Below are positions 8,304 through 16,828 of a stretch of DNA of 64,000 nt, one piece after another (the stretch's first letter is position 1; the number at the start of each line of letters is the position of its first letter). This DNA comes from Streptomyces sp. KL109B (GTDB lineage: Bacteria > Actinomycetota > Actinomycetes > Streptomycetales > Streptomycetaceae). The stretch covers positions 220,346 through 284,345 of the forward strand of contig NZ_JASERL010000013.1 of assembly GCF_030766935.1 (NCBI RefSeq), written 5' to 3'. The position numbers were made by a program, and so were the translations under genes. Below the pieces are notes generated by a model that saw only the letters and a list, made by a program, of their open reading frames with translations, did not search any database and was not told the DNA's origin.

Positions 8304-9467
8304 GTGTCCGCAGCCGAGGCCGCCGATCGTCCCGTCGCCTTCGACGAGTGGCCCGTCCATCAGGTGCCGCTGTCGATGAAGCACGTAGCGACCAGCGACC
8401 GCAACGCCTACGACCGCTGCATCTTCCATCTCGTCGACCCCGGGGGCCAGTTCCTGCTCATCCTCGGCCTCGGCGTCTATCCGAACCTGGGCGTGATCGA
8501 CGCCTACGCCACCCTCCGCGTCGGCGACACCCTGCACGCGGTCCGCGCCTCCGACGCCCTGAGCGAGGACTCGCGGATGAACATGCGGGTCGGCCCGCTG
8601 AAGATCATGGTCGAGCGCCCGCTCAAGAACTTCATCCTCAGCTGCGCCGTCGACCCGGACGACCCCGACGGGCTCTCGTACGAGATCAATTGGACCGCCG
8701 GCTTCCCGGCCCTGTGGGAACCGCACCACACCCAGCGCAGGGGCGCGCGGCTCACCCTGGAGGGCAAGCGGTTCGTGCAGGCCGGGCAGTGCGACGGATG
8801 GCTGCGGGTCGGGGGCCGGGAGATCCGGGTGGGCGGCTGGACCGGTACCCGGGACCGGAGTTGGGGTGTGCGGCCGGTGCCGGGGGAGGAGGGCGGCCGG
8901 CTCGCGCAGGAGTACCCCACGGAGGGCTTCCACTGGATCTGGTCGCCGATCCGGTTCCACGACCGCTTCCTCATGGTGATCACCCAGGAGGACGCCGACG
9001 GCTACCGCACCCTCAACGACGCCACCGTCGTACGCGAGGGCCACCGCGACCGCCAACTCGGCTGGCCGCAGACCGACATCACGTACCGCCCCGGCACCCG
9101 CCACCCCGAGAGCGCGGTCATCCACCTCGTCGACCCCGCCGACCGCAAACCACTCGAGGTCGGCGTCGAGATCCTCGCCTCCTCCCCGCTCGCCGTCGGT
9201 GCGGGCTATCCACCCGCCGACGACTGGCAGCACGGCACCTGGCGCGGCCGCGACTGGCTGGACCGGCGCACGTACGACCTGTCGGACCCGGCGGCCCACC
9301 CGCGCGCCGCGTACGGAGTCATCGACCACGCGGCCCGCTTCACCCTCGACGGGCAGGTCGGGTACGGCATCTTCGAGCACGGCAGTTTCGGCCGGCACGA
9401 CCCGAGCGGCTTCACGGGCTTCGACTCGGTGGCTCCTGGCCCGGTGGACCCCGGCCACTCCTCGTAA
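8304..9467 (+). CDS. AttH/CrtC-like lipocalin-fold protein
   Basis: This is a 387-residue cytoplasmic protein. GTG 8304 (VSAAEAADRP) is favoured over GTG 8283 because GGGAGG stands seven bases before it. The mid-protein motif GGWTGTRDRSWGVRPVP (around 175-190) recalls the conserved DHSWG-type motif of AttH/CrtC two-lipocalin proteins, some of which hydrate or cyclise isoprenoids and other hydrophobic substrates. The rest alternates beta segments with many Trp and His residues. Its partner 28 bp downstream is an aminoglycoside-phosphotransferase-fold kinase, a pairing seen in actinobacterial lipid or sterol-type gene sets. The upstream TGACG palindromes suggest repressor control. Family membership is a motif-level guess; the reaction is unknown. 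Confidence 0.7.
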   Translation: MSAAEAADRPVAFDEWPVHQVPLSMKHVATSDRNAYDRCIFHLVDPGGQFLLILGLGVYPNLGVIDAYATLRVGDTLHAVRASDALSEDSRMNMRVGPLKIMVERPLKNFILSCAVDPDDPDGLSYEINWTAGFPALWEPHHTQRRGARLTLEGKRFVQAGQCDGWLRVGGREIRVGGWTGTRDRSWGVRPVPGEEGGRLAQEYPTEGFHWIWSPIRFHDRFLMVITQEDADGYRTLNDATVVREGHRDRQLGWPQTDITYRPGTRHPESAVIHLVDPADRKPLEVGVEILASSPLAVGAGYPPADDWQHGTWRGRDWLDRRTYDLSDPAAHPRAAYGVIDHAARFTLDGQVGYGIFEHGSFGRHDPSGFTGFDSVAPGPVDPGHSS

Positions 9468-9495
9468 CCATCCTTCACGGACAGGGAGTTCGGCG

Positions 9496-10623
9496 ATGGC
9501 GACAGCGCCCCGACAGCCCAGGCCCCGCACGTCCACCCGCGAGCCCGAGGAGATCGCCCGGCGGCTGACCGCCTGGCTGGGGCGGCGCCTTCCGGGGGCG
9601 AAGGCGGTGAACGTGACCGTTCCCGAGTCCAACGGCATGTCGAGCGAGACCCTGCTCTTCGACATCGAGCACCCCGAACCGCCCGTACGCGCCTGCGCGT
9701 TGCGGCTCGCCGCTGACCCTTCGGCGTACACGATCTTCCCGGTGTACGACATGCCGCGCCAGTACCGCACGATGCGCCTGGCGGCCGAGCACACCGGGCT
9801 CCCGGTGCCGCGCGTGCTGTGGCTGGAGGAGGACGAAGGCCCGCTCGGCGCCCCGTTCTTCGTCATGGAACGCGTCGCGGGCCGCGTACCGCCCGACGTC
9901 ATGCCCTATACGTACGAGGGCAATTGGCTGCACGCGGCGACCGACGACGAACGCGAACGCCTGGAGGACGCCAGCATCCGGGTCCTCGCACGGCTGCACG
10001 ACGGCGTGCCGACGCCCGGGGCGGACTTCCTGGAACTGCCCGGCGAAGGCAGCCCCCTACGCCGACACGTGGACGCCCAACGCACGTACTACGCCTGGGT
10101 GGTGGAGGGCCGCAGCCCCTCACCCCTCATCGAGTCGGCCTTCGAACGCCTGGAGGCGCTGTGGCCGCGGCAGGAGGGCCCCGCGGTCTTCAACTGGGGC
10201 GACGCCCGCATCGGAAACATCATCTACACCCACGACGGATTCGAGCCCGCCGCCGTCCTCGACTGGGAAATGGCCTCGCTCGCCCCGCGCGAGGTCGACC
10301 TCGGCTGGACGGTGTACCTGCACCGCTTCTTCCAGGACCTGACGGAGACCTTCGGCCAGCACGGCCTGCCGGACTTCCTGCGCCGCGACCGCGTCGAGGC
10401 CCGCTACGCCCAACTCACCGGCCACACACCGCGCGACATGGACTTCTACACGCTCTACGCGGCCCTGCGGCACGCCGTCGTGATGCTCCGCGTCGCCTAC
10501 CGGCAGATCCACTTCGGCGAGGCCACCGTACCGGCGGACCCGGACACACTGATCCTGCACCACGACAGTCTGCGGGCCATGGTGCGGGGCAGTTACTGGG
10601 CCGACAAGCGCCGCGGAGCGTGA
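9496..10623 (+). CDS. APH-fold phosphotransferase (ACAD11-type)
   Basis: This is a 375-residue protein. ATG 9496 follows CAGGGAG and lies 28 bp after the AttH-like gene, so the two form an operon. It has the protein-kinase-like fold of the aminoglycoside phosphotransferase family. An N-lobe ends in FFVMERVAGRVPP, the catalytic loop VFNWGDARIGNIIY lies near residue 235 (Brenner-type xxxxGDxxxxN), and the metal-binding Asp is in AVLDWEMASLAPREVDLGW. This subgroup resembles the N-terminal kinase domain of ACAD11, which phosphorylates 4-hydroxyacyl-CoAs, rather than true antibiotic kinases. A role in hydroxy-fatty-acid or sterol-like catabolism fits the nearby acyl-CoA dehydrogenase. No resistance role is implied. 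Confidence 0.82.
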   Translation: MATAPRQPRPRTSTREPEEIARRLTAWLGRRLPGAKAVNVTVPESNGMSSETLLFDIEHPEPPVRACALRLAADPSAYTIFPVYDMPRQYRTMRLAAEHTGLPVPRVLWLEEDEGPLGAPFFVMERVAGRVPPDVMPYTYEGNWLHAATDDERERLEDASIRVLARLHDGVPTPGADFLELPGEGSPLRRHVDAQRTYYAWVVEGRSPSPLIESAFERLEALWPRQEGPAVFNWGDARIGNIIYTHDGFEPAAVLDWEMASLAPREVDLGWTVYLHRFFQDLTETFGQHGLPDFLRRDRVEARYAQLTGHTPRDMDFYTLYAALRHAVVMLRVAYRQIHFGEATVPADPDTLILHHDSLRAMVRGSYWADKRRGA

Positions 10624-10641
10624 GCCGCGGAGCGTGAACGG

Positions 10642-11106
10642 TCAGGCGGCGACGCTGCGAGCGGGCTGCTCCTGCTCCGGAACCCGGATGGGCCGCGAAC
10701 CGGGGCCACCGACGTGCGAGAACGGCTGCGTACGCCAGTCGAGCCCCTGAGGGAGCGTCAACAGGAGGGCGGCGTCCTGCTCCTGAGCGCCCGCCAGGTC
10801 GCCGGTGGGCAGCGCCTCGGTGACGGCCCGGCCGCTGCCGACGCAGACGGTGAGCCCGAACGGGTCCCACGGCGACGTCACATGGGCGTGCTCCGGCAGC
10901 ACGTCCTCCTCCGCGAGGAGGGCGATGGCCTTGCCGCAGTCCGGGCAGGCCACCCGGTACATCTCGAACGTCTCGTACCCGTCGCCCTCGCCGTCGGCCC
11001 CGTCCCGCTCGAAGGCGTCGGGATCGACACCCTCCGGCTGGGGCTCGGCGATCGCCTGCTGGCGGCCGCGCGCGCCAGGACGTCCGGAACGCTTCACACT
11101 CTGCAT
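10642..11106 (-). CDS. Hypothetical protein with one CxxC zinc-ribbon-like motif
   Basis: This is a 154-residue soluble protein. ATG 11106 is chosen because GGGGGAG stands six bases upstream; the longer frame to 11169 lacks this. It begins with a basic, disordered head (MQSVKRSGRPGARGRQQ). It then has an acidic stretch and one Cys pair, RVACPDCGKAIALLAEED, like half of a zinc ribbon. The following segment (AHVTSPWDPFGLTVCVGSGRAV) is more ordered. No enzyme motif is visible. It converges on the phosphotransferase gene with an 18-bp gap and diverges from the Lrp regulator. Function is unknown. Confidence 0.7.
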   Translation of the reverse strand: MQSVKRSGRPGARGRQQAIAEPQPEGVDPDAFERDGADGEGDGYETFEMYRVACPDCGKAIALLAEEDVLPEHAHVTSPWDPFGLTVCVGSGRAVTEALPTGDLAGAQEQDAALLLTLPQGLDWRTQPFSHVGGPGSRPIRVPEQEQPARSVAA

Positions 11107-11338
11107 GGGATTCTCCCCCTCGGGTGGGCCGGCCGCGGATGTCCATGGTGGCGGCCTCGGCCACAGCAAGCATTGCCCGCCCGCTCGTCGAGGTAATCAC
11201 CCCATGCCGATGGACACGGCCAGAGGCCTGTGGTGTTCGTCACATGTCGAATGGACTTGCCCGTCCGGCGGTAGACGTATCGCCCATCTCGTTCCTTCAG
11301 GTATCCGAGAGGATCAAGGGACCGGTAGGTTCAGCGGC

Positions 11339-11779
11339 ATGGAGGAGCTCGACCGACAGATTGTGCAGCTGCTCGTCAAGGACGGGCGGATGAGCTACAC
11401 CGACCTGGGCAAGGCCACGGGCCTGTCCACGTCCGCCGTGCACCAGCGGGTGCGCCGCCTCGAACAGCGCGGCGTGATCCGTGGCTACGCCGCGGTCGTC
11501 GACCCGGAGTCGGTCGGCCTGCCGCTGACCGCGTTCATCTCGGTGAAACCGTTCGACCCGAGCGCCCCCGACGACATCGCGGAACGCCTCGCGGGCGTCC
11601 CGGAGATCGAGGCGTGCCACAGCGTGGCCGGCGACGAGAACTACATCCTCAAGGTCCGCGTCGAAACCCCCCACGAACTCGAAAACCTCCTCGCCCGCGT
11701 CCGCTCCCTGGCAGGCGTCTCCACGCGCACGACGGTAGTCCTCTCCACCCCGTACGAGGCCCGCCCCCCACGCATCTAG
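11339..11779 (+). CDS. Lrp/AsnC-family transcriptional regulator
   Basis: This is a 146-residue protein of typical Lrp length. The N-terminal winged helix is MEELDRQIVQLLVKDGRMSYTDLGKATGLSTSAVHQRVRRLEQRG; the recognition helix is STSAVHQRVRRLE. The C-terminal RAM/ligand domain (from about 65) carries the usual AFISVKPF and the motif VPEIEACHSVAGDENYILKVRV. Such proteins form dimers to octamers and sense amino acids or other small metabolites. ATG 11339 is the natural family start. The Shine-Dalgarno sequence is weak, so a very short leader is possible. A repeat-rich, gene-free stretch of 867 bp follows, so its target is not obvious; the divergent CxxC protein is the closest candidate. Confidence 0.9.
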   Translation: MEELDRQIVQLLVKDGRMSYTDLGKATGLSTSAVHQRVRRLEQRGVIRGYAAVVDPESVGLPLTAFISVKPFDPSAPDDIAERLAGVPEIEACHSVAGDENYILKVRVETPHELENLLARVRSLAGVSTRTTVVLSTPYEARPPRI

Positions 11780-11836
11780 CCACCCCGGGCCCCTCAACGA
11801 CGACTCGCGCCGCGCCGGATGGGGAGCGCTTCCCAC

Positions 11837-11919
11837 CACCTCGGGCCGGTGGGGCATCCCATCACCTCGGGCCGGAGGCGCCCCATCACCTCGGGCCGGT
11901 GGCGTCCCACCACCTCGGG
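11837..11919. repeat. Four 24-26 bp tandem repeats (block A)
   Basis: The core CACCTCGGG recurs at 11837, 11863, 11887 and 11911 within units resembling CATCACCTCGGGCCGGTGGC. This is the first part of the gene-free, repeat-rich spacer 11780-12646 between the Lrp and amidohydrolase genes. Confidence 0.8.
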
Positions 11920-12087
11920 CAACCCGTACGTCTCGGCCCGGTTCGTGCTTCTTGGCCTGGCCCCTGTGTCTCGGCCCAGCTCTTGCCTCATGGCCCGATC
12001 CCTGGCTCTTGGCCCGATCTCTGCTTCCTCGCCCAGCTCCCACCCTCCCGTTCCCTCCAGGGGCTCCCGCTCGCAGCAGGCGCGCCC

Positions 12088-12415
12088 CGGGTCCCCACTC
12101 GTTGCGGCCGACCGCCACCCGCCTTGAGTAACCGCCACCGCCCCCCGGCTCCCCACCCGACGCGGCCACCGCCACGCGACACGGGCACCCGCCACCGCCT
12201 CCGACTCCCCACCCGGTGCGTCCGACCGCCATCGCCAGGGACAACCGGCGCCAACCCCGGCCCCCACCCCTGGCGTCCGACGCCACCCGCCTTGGGTAAC
12301 CGCCCCCCCGGCTCCCCACCCCCGGCGGTGGGCCGCACCCGCCAGGGGCGACCGGCGTCGCCCCCGGCTCCCCACCCCCGGCGGTCGGCCGCACCCGCCT
12401 TGGGCAATCTGCCGC
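12088..12415. repeat. Six degenerate ~55-bp tandem repeats (block B)
   Basis: The anchor TCCCCAC (one copy CCCCCAC) falls at 12092, 12150, 12206, 12261, 12313 and 12369, giving periods of 58, 56, 55, 52 and 56 bp. Each unit continues with a GCG-rich core and CCGC-ACCCGCC. The open frames crossing it on both strands give only low-complexity Gly/Arg/Pro translations, so it is treated as non-coding. Confidence 0.75.
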
Positions 12416-12442
12416 CTTGGGCGGCAGGGTGGGCAAGGCGGC

Positions 12443-12594
12443 CCCCGGTGCGGCGCGCACAGAACTACTGGCGCCGACCCCGGCACGGCCCCGGAGCCCC
12501 GGTGCGGCGCGCACAGAACTACTGGCGCCGACCCCGGCACGGCCCCGCAGCCCCGGTGCCGCGCGCCGATGACGGCAGGCACCGACCCCGGCAC
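12443..12594. repeat. 54-bp tandem repeats, 2.8 copies (block C)
   Basis: Two nearly identical units begin at 12443 and 12497, including the shared core CACAGAACTACTGGCGCC, and a decayed third begins at 12551. The array ends about 50 bp before the amidohydrolase start. It may contain that gene's promoter, but no clear -10/-35 pair was seen. Confidence 0.85.
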
Positions 12595-12646
12595 CCAAAC
12601 CAGACCCCGCCGCACCCCCACCCCACGGACACGGGAAACTGTCACC

Positions 12647-14269
12647 ATGAGCACGCCCCCCACCCCCCGCACCGTCCTCCTGCGCCAAGGCGAGATCCAC
12701 AGCCCCGCCGACCCGTTCGCCACCGCGATGGTCGTCGAGGCCGGCCACATCGCCTGGGTCGGCTCGGAAGGCGCGGCGGACTCGTTCGCGGACGGCGTGG
12801 ACGAGGTGATCGACCTCGACGGCGCCCTGGTGACCCCGGCGTTCACCGACGCCCACGTCCACACCACGTCGACCGGCCTCGCCCTGACCGGCCTCGACCT
12901 CACCGCCGCCCGCACCCGCGGCGAAGCCCTGACCCTCGTACGGGAACACGCGACCGCGAACCCCACCGACCGCGTCCTCCTCGGCCACGGCTGGGACGCC
13001 GCCCGCTGGCCCGACCGCACCCCCCTCACCCGCGCCGAACTCGACGAGGCCACCGCGGGGCGCCCCGTCTACCTCTCCCGCATCGACGTGCACTCGGCCG
13101 CCGTCAGCACCCCCCTCCTGGACCTCGTCCCCGGCATCACCGACCGCCCGGGATTCGACGCCGAGGGCCCGCTGACCCGCGACGCCCACCACGCCGTCCG
13201 CGCCGCCGCGTTGGCCGCCGTAGGCCCCCAGCAACGTACGGAAGCCCAGCGCGCCGCCCTCCAGCGCGCCGCCTCCCTCGGCATCGGCTCGATCCACGAG
13301 TGCGCGGGCCCCGAGATCTCCTCCGAGGACGACTTCACCGGCCTGCTCGACCTCGCCCGCTCCGAACCGGGACCGCGCGTGGCCGGCTACTGGGCGGACC
13401 GCGACATTCAACGCGCCCGCGCGCTCGGCGCCCTTGGCGCCGCGGGCGACCTCTTCGTGGACGGCGCCCTCGGCTCCCACACGGCATGCCTGCACGAGCC
13501 CTACGTAGACATCACCGCCGCACCGCACAACGGCATCGCCTACATGTCGGCAGCGGAAATCGCCGCCCATGTAGTCGCGTGCACGGAGGCGGGCCTCCAG
13601 GCCGGCTTCCACGCCATCGGCGACGCCGCCGTCACCGCCGTGGTCGACGGCATGCGCGCCGCCGCCGAAAAACTCGGCCTCGCGCGCGTGCGCGCGGCAA
13701 GACACCGTGTCGAGCACGCCGAGATGCTCACCCCCGAAACCGTCGCCGCCTTCGCGGAGTTCGGCCTCACCGCCTCCGTACAGCCCGCCTTCGACGCCCT
13801 GTGGGGCGGCGAGGACGGCATGTACGTCGACCGCCTCGGCGCCGAGCGGGCGCGCACCCTCAACCCGTACGCGGCCCTCCTGAAGGCGGGCGTCCCGCTC
13901 GCCTTCGGCTCCGACAGCCCCGTCACCCCGCTCGACCCCTGGGGCACGATCCGCGCCGCCGCGTTCCACCGGACGCCCGAACACCGCGTCTCCGTACGCG
14001 CCGCCTTCACCGCCCACACGCGCGGCGGCTGGCGCGCGGTCGGCCGCGACGACGCGGGCATCCTCGTCCCCGGCGCCCCCGCCGACTACGCCGTGTGGCG
14101 CACGGACGAGCTGGTCGTGCAGGCGCCCGACGACCGCGTGGCCCGCTGGTCGACCGACCCGCGCTCCGGAACCCCCGGCCTGCCGGACCTCTCCCCGGAA
14201 GCCCAACTCCCAGTCTGCCTGCGGACGGTGGTCTTCGGTCAGACGGTCTTCGTACGGCCGGACGAGTGA
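12647..14269 (+). CDS. YtcJ-type metal-dependent amidohydrolase
   Basis: This is a 540-residue amidohydrolase of the Amidohydro_3/YtcJ group. ATG 12647 starts MSTPPTPRTVLLRQGEIHSPADP, the usual small N-terminal beta sandwich. Metal-site motifs of the TIM barrel follow in order: FTDAHVHTTSTG (HxH) near 70; GFHAIGDAAV (His); RHRVEHAEM (His); and AFGSDSPVTPLDPWG (Asp) near 420. These enzymes hydrolyse C-N bonds of cyclic amides, formamides or related compounds; the natural substrate here cannot be inferred. The cytoplasmic protein stands alone behind the minisatellite spacer, and no transporter is nearby. Confidence 0.88.
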   Translation: MSTPPTPRTVLLRQGEIHSPADPFATAMVVEAGHIAWVGSEGAADSFADGVDEVIDLDGALVTPAFTDAHVHTTSTGLALTGLDLTAARTRGEALTLVREHATANPTDRVLLGHGWDAARWPDRTPLTRAELDEATAGRPVYLSRIDVHSAAVSTPLLDLVPGITDRPGFDAEGPLTRDAHHAVRAAALAAVGPQQRTEAQRAALQRAASLGIGSIHECAGPEISSEDDFTGLLDLARSEPGPRVAGYWADRDIQRARALGALGAAGDLFVDGALGSHTACLHEPYVDITAAPHNGIAYMSAAEIAAHVVACTEAGLQAGFHAIGDAAVTAVVDGMRAAAEKLGLARVRAARHRVEHAEMLTPETVAAFAEFGLTASVQPAFDALWGGEDGMYVDRLGAERARTLNPYAALLKAGVPLAFGSDSPVTPLDPWGTIRAAAFHRTPEHRVSVRAAFTAHTRGGWRAVGRDDAGILVPGAPADYAVWRTDELVVQAPDDRVARWSTDPRSGTPGLPDLSPEAQLPVCLRTVVFGQTVFVRPDE

Positions 14270-14818
14270 TTACCGGGGCGCCACGACTTCGATCTTGGCG
14301 CGGCACGGTCCCGCGCGACCTGCGAATCCTCCGCGCTGACCAGGGGAGTTCACGGAGAGGCGCAGGTCGTACGCCTGTTGACAAAGCGCGGAGGTCGACG
14401 GGTAGGTTCGGCCGAGTCCACCACCTCCAGGCACGACCGGGGAAGTCCAGGCAGTCGTAGAACGCAGCTGGGTCAGGGGGTGGTGCGCCGCACCGGCGTA
14501 CCACCACTGGGAGCCAGGCCCAGCGCCCGCGCCACGGGGCGCTGGAACGTTCCGGCCGGTCGGCCAGGTGCGACCCGGGTGGGGCCCGGGCGTTCAGTAG
14601 ACAACGGCTTTCGGTCGACCCGCAGCCAGCGGGCCCCAGGTCGGCCCGAAGGACGCCCGGCCCCGATCCGCAGTATTCGTCGGTACGCGTTGGTACTCGT
14701 TCCCCGTACCGTCTCCCGCTCGACCAGCTCGACCAGCTCACCCAGGGCGCCTTATCGGCGTGAACTGCGGTGCTCGCTATGGTGGTCCCCCTGTGGACGG
14801 AAGTTTTAAGGGGAATCT
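14270..14818 (+). promoter_or_regulatory. Gene-free leader with a consensus-like promoter
   Basis: No protein-like frame was found in these 549 bp. TTGACA at 14378-14383 and TAGGTT at 14403-14408 (19-bp spacing) form a good vegetative-type promoter pointing right, about 400 bp before the ppm start. Downstream lie hairpins CAGCGCCC/GGGCGCTG (14521-14544) and CCCGGG/CCCGGG (14574-14590). This could be a long ppm 5' leader or a small RNA followed by a separate ppm promoter. Confidence 0.5.
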
Positions 14819-15628
14819 GTGAACGACGGCGGTGGGCGGACGTTCGGCCCTCTGGGCACGACCTTGGTGATCATCCCGACCTACAACGAGGCGGAGAACA
14901 TCAAGCCCGTCGTGGGCCGCGTCCGGGAGTCCGTGCCCGCGGCGCACGTCCTGATCGCCGACGACAACAGCCCCGACGGCACCGGCAAGCTCGCCGACGA
15001 ACTCGCCGCCGAGGACGAGCAGGTCCACGTCCTGCACCGCACCGGCAAGGAGGGCCTGGGCGCCGCCTACCTCGCGGGCTTCGCCTGGGGCATGGAGAAC
15101 GGCTACGGCGTCCTGGTCGAGATGGACGCCGACGGCTCCCACCAGCCGGAGGAACTGCCCCGCCTGCTGACCGCGCTCAAGGGCGCCGACCTGGTCCTCG
15201 GCTCGCGCTGGGTGCCCGGCGGGCGCATCGTCAACTGGCCCAAGTCCCGCCAGTTCATCTCCCGCGGCGGCTCCACGTACTCGCGTCTCCTCCTGGACGT
15301 CCCGATCCGCGACGTCACCGGCGGCTTCCGCGCCTTCCGCCGGGAGACCCTGGAGGGCCTCGGCCTCGACGAGGTCGCCTCGCAGGGGTACTGCTTCCAG
15401 GTCGACCTGGCCCGGCGCGCGGTGCGCGAGGGCTACCACGTGGTCGAGGTCCCCATCACCTTCGTGGAGCGCGAGCGGGGCGACTCCAAGATGAGCAAGG
15501 ACATCGTCGTGGAAGCCCTGTGGCGGGTCACCACATGGGGCGTGGGGGCCAGGGTGGACAAGGTCCTGGGCCGCAACCCGGACGCCCACGGAAAGCCGGA
15601 CGCCCACGGGAAGCCGGACGTCCACTGA
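14819..15628 (+). CDS. ppm1: Polyprenol monophosphomannose synthase
   Basis: This is a 269-residue GT2 glycosyltransferase. It transfers mannose from GDP-mannose to polyprenyl phosphate at the inner membrane face, making the donor for protein O-mannosylation and other extracytoplasmic mannosylation. Motifs: TLVIIPTYNEAENI (residues about 14-27), ADDNSPDGTG (DDxSxDGT) and EMDADGSHQPEELP (the metal-binding DxD). The product ends near residue 255 without the membrane domains of eukaryotic Dpm1 relatives, and it is not fused to an Lnt-type acyltransferase as in mycobacteria. GTG 14819 follows AAGGGG. The tail DAHGKPDAHGKPDVH is an 18-bp tandem repeat, likely dispensable. Gene order ppm-fxsA-rbpA matches other streptomycetes. 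Confidence 0.9.
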   Translation: MNDGGGRTFGPLGTTLVIIPTYNEAENIKPVVGRVRESVPAAHVLIADDNSPDGTGKLADELAAEDEQVHVLHRTGKEGLGAAYLAGFAWGMENGYGVLVEMDADGSHQPEELPRLLTALKGADLVLGSRWVPGGRIVNWPKSRQFISRGGSTYSRLLLDVPIRDVTGGFRAFRRETLEGLGLDEVASQGYCFQVDLARRAVREGYHVVEVPITFVERERGDSKMSKDIVVEALWRVTTWGVGARVDKVLGRNPDAHGKPDAHGKPDVH

Positions 15629-15704
15629 GCGCCCCGCCTACGCTGAGGGCGATCTTGATCTCCCGCTTACGCCAATCGGACCGGGGCCCAGGCAGACTGG
15701 GTGC

Positions 15705-16304
15705 ATGACCACAGGCACTCCGCCCCGCAACCCGTCCACCGGGGCCCGGCGCTCCCGGGTCCGCCGCTACCTGCCGCTCTGCGTCGCGGCCTGGCTGGTC
15801 CTGGAGATCTGGCTGCTCACGGTGGTGGCGGGCGCGATCGGCGGGTTCACGCTCGGCATCCTGCTGGTGGCCGGGATCGTGCTCGGCGCCGTGGTGATGA
15901 AGTCCGCTGGCCGCCGGGCGTTCCAGAACCTCACCGAGACGCTGCAGCGCCAGCAGAGCGGCGCTGTGGACCCCGAGAAGGCCGCCGAGCAGCGTTCGCA
16001 GGGCAATGGGCTGCTGATGCTCGCCGGGCTCTTCCTGATGATTCCTGGCCTGCTCTCGGACGTTCTGGGCCTGCTGCTGCTCGTCCCGCCGCTGCGCACG
16101 GCGGTGAGCCGGTACACGGAGCGCACGGTCGAGCGGAAGATGGGCGCCGCGGCGTCCCAGAGCGGCTTCGGCGAGGCGTACCAGCAGGCCAGGACGCGGC
16201 AGTCCGGCGGCACCGTGATCCAGGGCGAGGTGATCAGGGACGACGAGCGCCCGGGACCGCGCCGGGATGACGACACGGACCCGCGCCCGCCGCTCACGCC
16301 CTGA
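15705..16304 (+). CDS. fxsA: FxsA family membrane protein
   Basis: This is a 199-residue protein. After a basic head (NPSTGARRSRVRRYL), hydrophobic helices follow: LCVAAWLVLEIWLLTVVAGAI; FTLGILLVAGIVLGAVVM; and GLLMLAGLFLMIPGLLSDVLGLLLLVPPLR. The LxxAGLxLMIPGxLSDxxGLLLLxPPxR segment is the FxsA hallmark. In E. coli, excess FxsA relieves F-plasmid exclusion of phage T7; the normal role is unknown. The C-terminus is charged and cytoplasmic. It starts 76 bp after ppm1 on the same strand and converges on rbpA across a strong shared hairpin. Confidence 0.9.
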   Translation: MTTGTPPRNPSTGARRSRVRRYLPLCVAAWLVLEIWLLTVVAGAIGGFTLGILLVAGIVLGAVVMKSAGRRAFQNLTETLQRQQSGAVDPEKAAEQRSQGNGLLMLAGLFLMIPGLLSDVLGLLLLVPPLRTAVSRYTERTVERKMGAAASQSGFGEAYQQARTRQSGGTVIQGEVIRDDERPGPRRDDDTDPRPPLTP

Positions 16305-16318
16305 CCCGTCGCACGGCA

Positions 16319-16363
16319 AACGGCCGGGGCCGGACACACATCGTGTGTCCGGCCCCGGCCGTT
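16319..16363. terminator. Perfect 21-bp hairpin between fxsA and rbpA
   Basis: The arms 16319-16339 and 16343-16363 are perfectly complementary with a three-base loop (ATC). The position, 15 bp after fxsA and 24 bp after the rbpA stop on the other strand, makes it a shared bidirectional terminator. Confidence 0.88.
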
Positions 16364-16386
16364 GTGCGTGGTGCGCGCCCCGTGGG

Positions 16387-16767
16387 TCAGGCCGACTTGC
16401 GGCCGCTGTTGTCCCGCGGGTGCACCGCGATGTTCATCGCGCCCGAACGCAGAACCGCCAGGCGCTCCTCGAGGACCTCTTCGAGCTCCTCACGGGTGCG
16501 CCGCTCCATCAGCATGTCCCAATGCGTACGAGCCGGCTTGCCCTTCTTCTCCTCAGGGCCGTCACCGTCCACGAGAAGTGCCTGGGCCCCGCAGACCTTG
16601 CACTCCCACTCCGGCGGAATTTCGGCCTCCACCGAGAAGGGCATCTCGAAGCGGTGCCCCTTCTCGCATGCGTACTCCACGGCCTGGCGCGGAGCCAGGT
16701 CGATGCCGCGGTCCGTCTCGTAGCTGGTCACTACGAGGCGTGTGCCGCGAAGAGCTCGCTCACTCAT
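16387..16767 (-). CDS. rbpA: RNA polymerase-binding protein RbpA
   Basis: This is a 126-residue actinobacterial RNA polymerase accessory protein that stabilises open complexes formed by the principal sigma factor and contacts sigma through its C-terminal domain. The sequence has the RbpA opening MSERALRGTRLVVTSYETDRG. A core domain carries Cys and His residues in EYACEKGHRFEMPF and PPEWECKVCGAQA. The basic linker EKKGKPARTHWDMLMERRT leads into the sigma-interaction helix TREELEEVLEERLAVLR. ATG 16767 follows GGGAGG. A perfect SigR-type promoter lies upstream, consistent with the known thiol-oxidative induction of rbpA. Identification is secure. Confidence 0.97.
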   Translation of the reverse strand: MSERALRGTRLVVTSYETDRGIDLAPRQAVEYACEKGHRFEMPFSVEAEIPPEWECKVCGAQALLVDGDGPEEKKGKPARTHWDMLMERRTREELEEVLEERLAVLRSGAMNIAVHPRDNSGRKSA

Positions 16768-16828
16768 GAATCGTGCCTCCCGGGCTTGTCGCCCACAGGA
16801 CAGGTGTCGCTGTCGTCGTCATCCGGTC

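Noticed and set aside
9496..10623. Aminoglycoside resistance kinase
   Set aside because: The APH fold is present, but the sequence and its AttH-like partner fit the ACAD11-type hydroxyacyl-CoA kinase group better, and there is no antibiotic cluster.
11614..14460. Long plus-strand open frame (948 codons) and an antisense frame 11297-14206 over the minisatellite and amidohydrolase
   Set aside because: Translations are Arg/Pro/Gly low complexity. The real genes in this span (Lrp regulator, amidohydrolase) lie in another frame with clear family motifs.
14378..14809. 143-codon TTG-start frame before ppm1
   Set aside because: It begins on the -35 box itself and its product is Ser/Arg-rich without any protein-like pattern.
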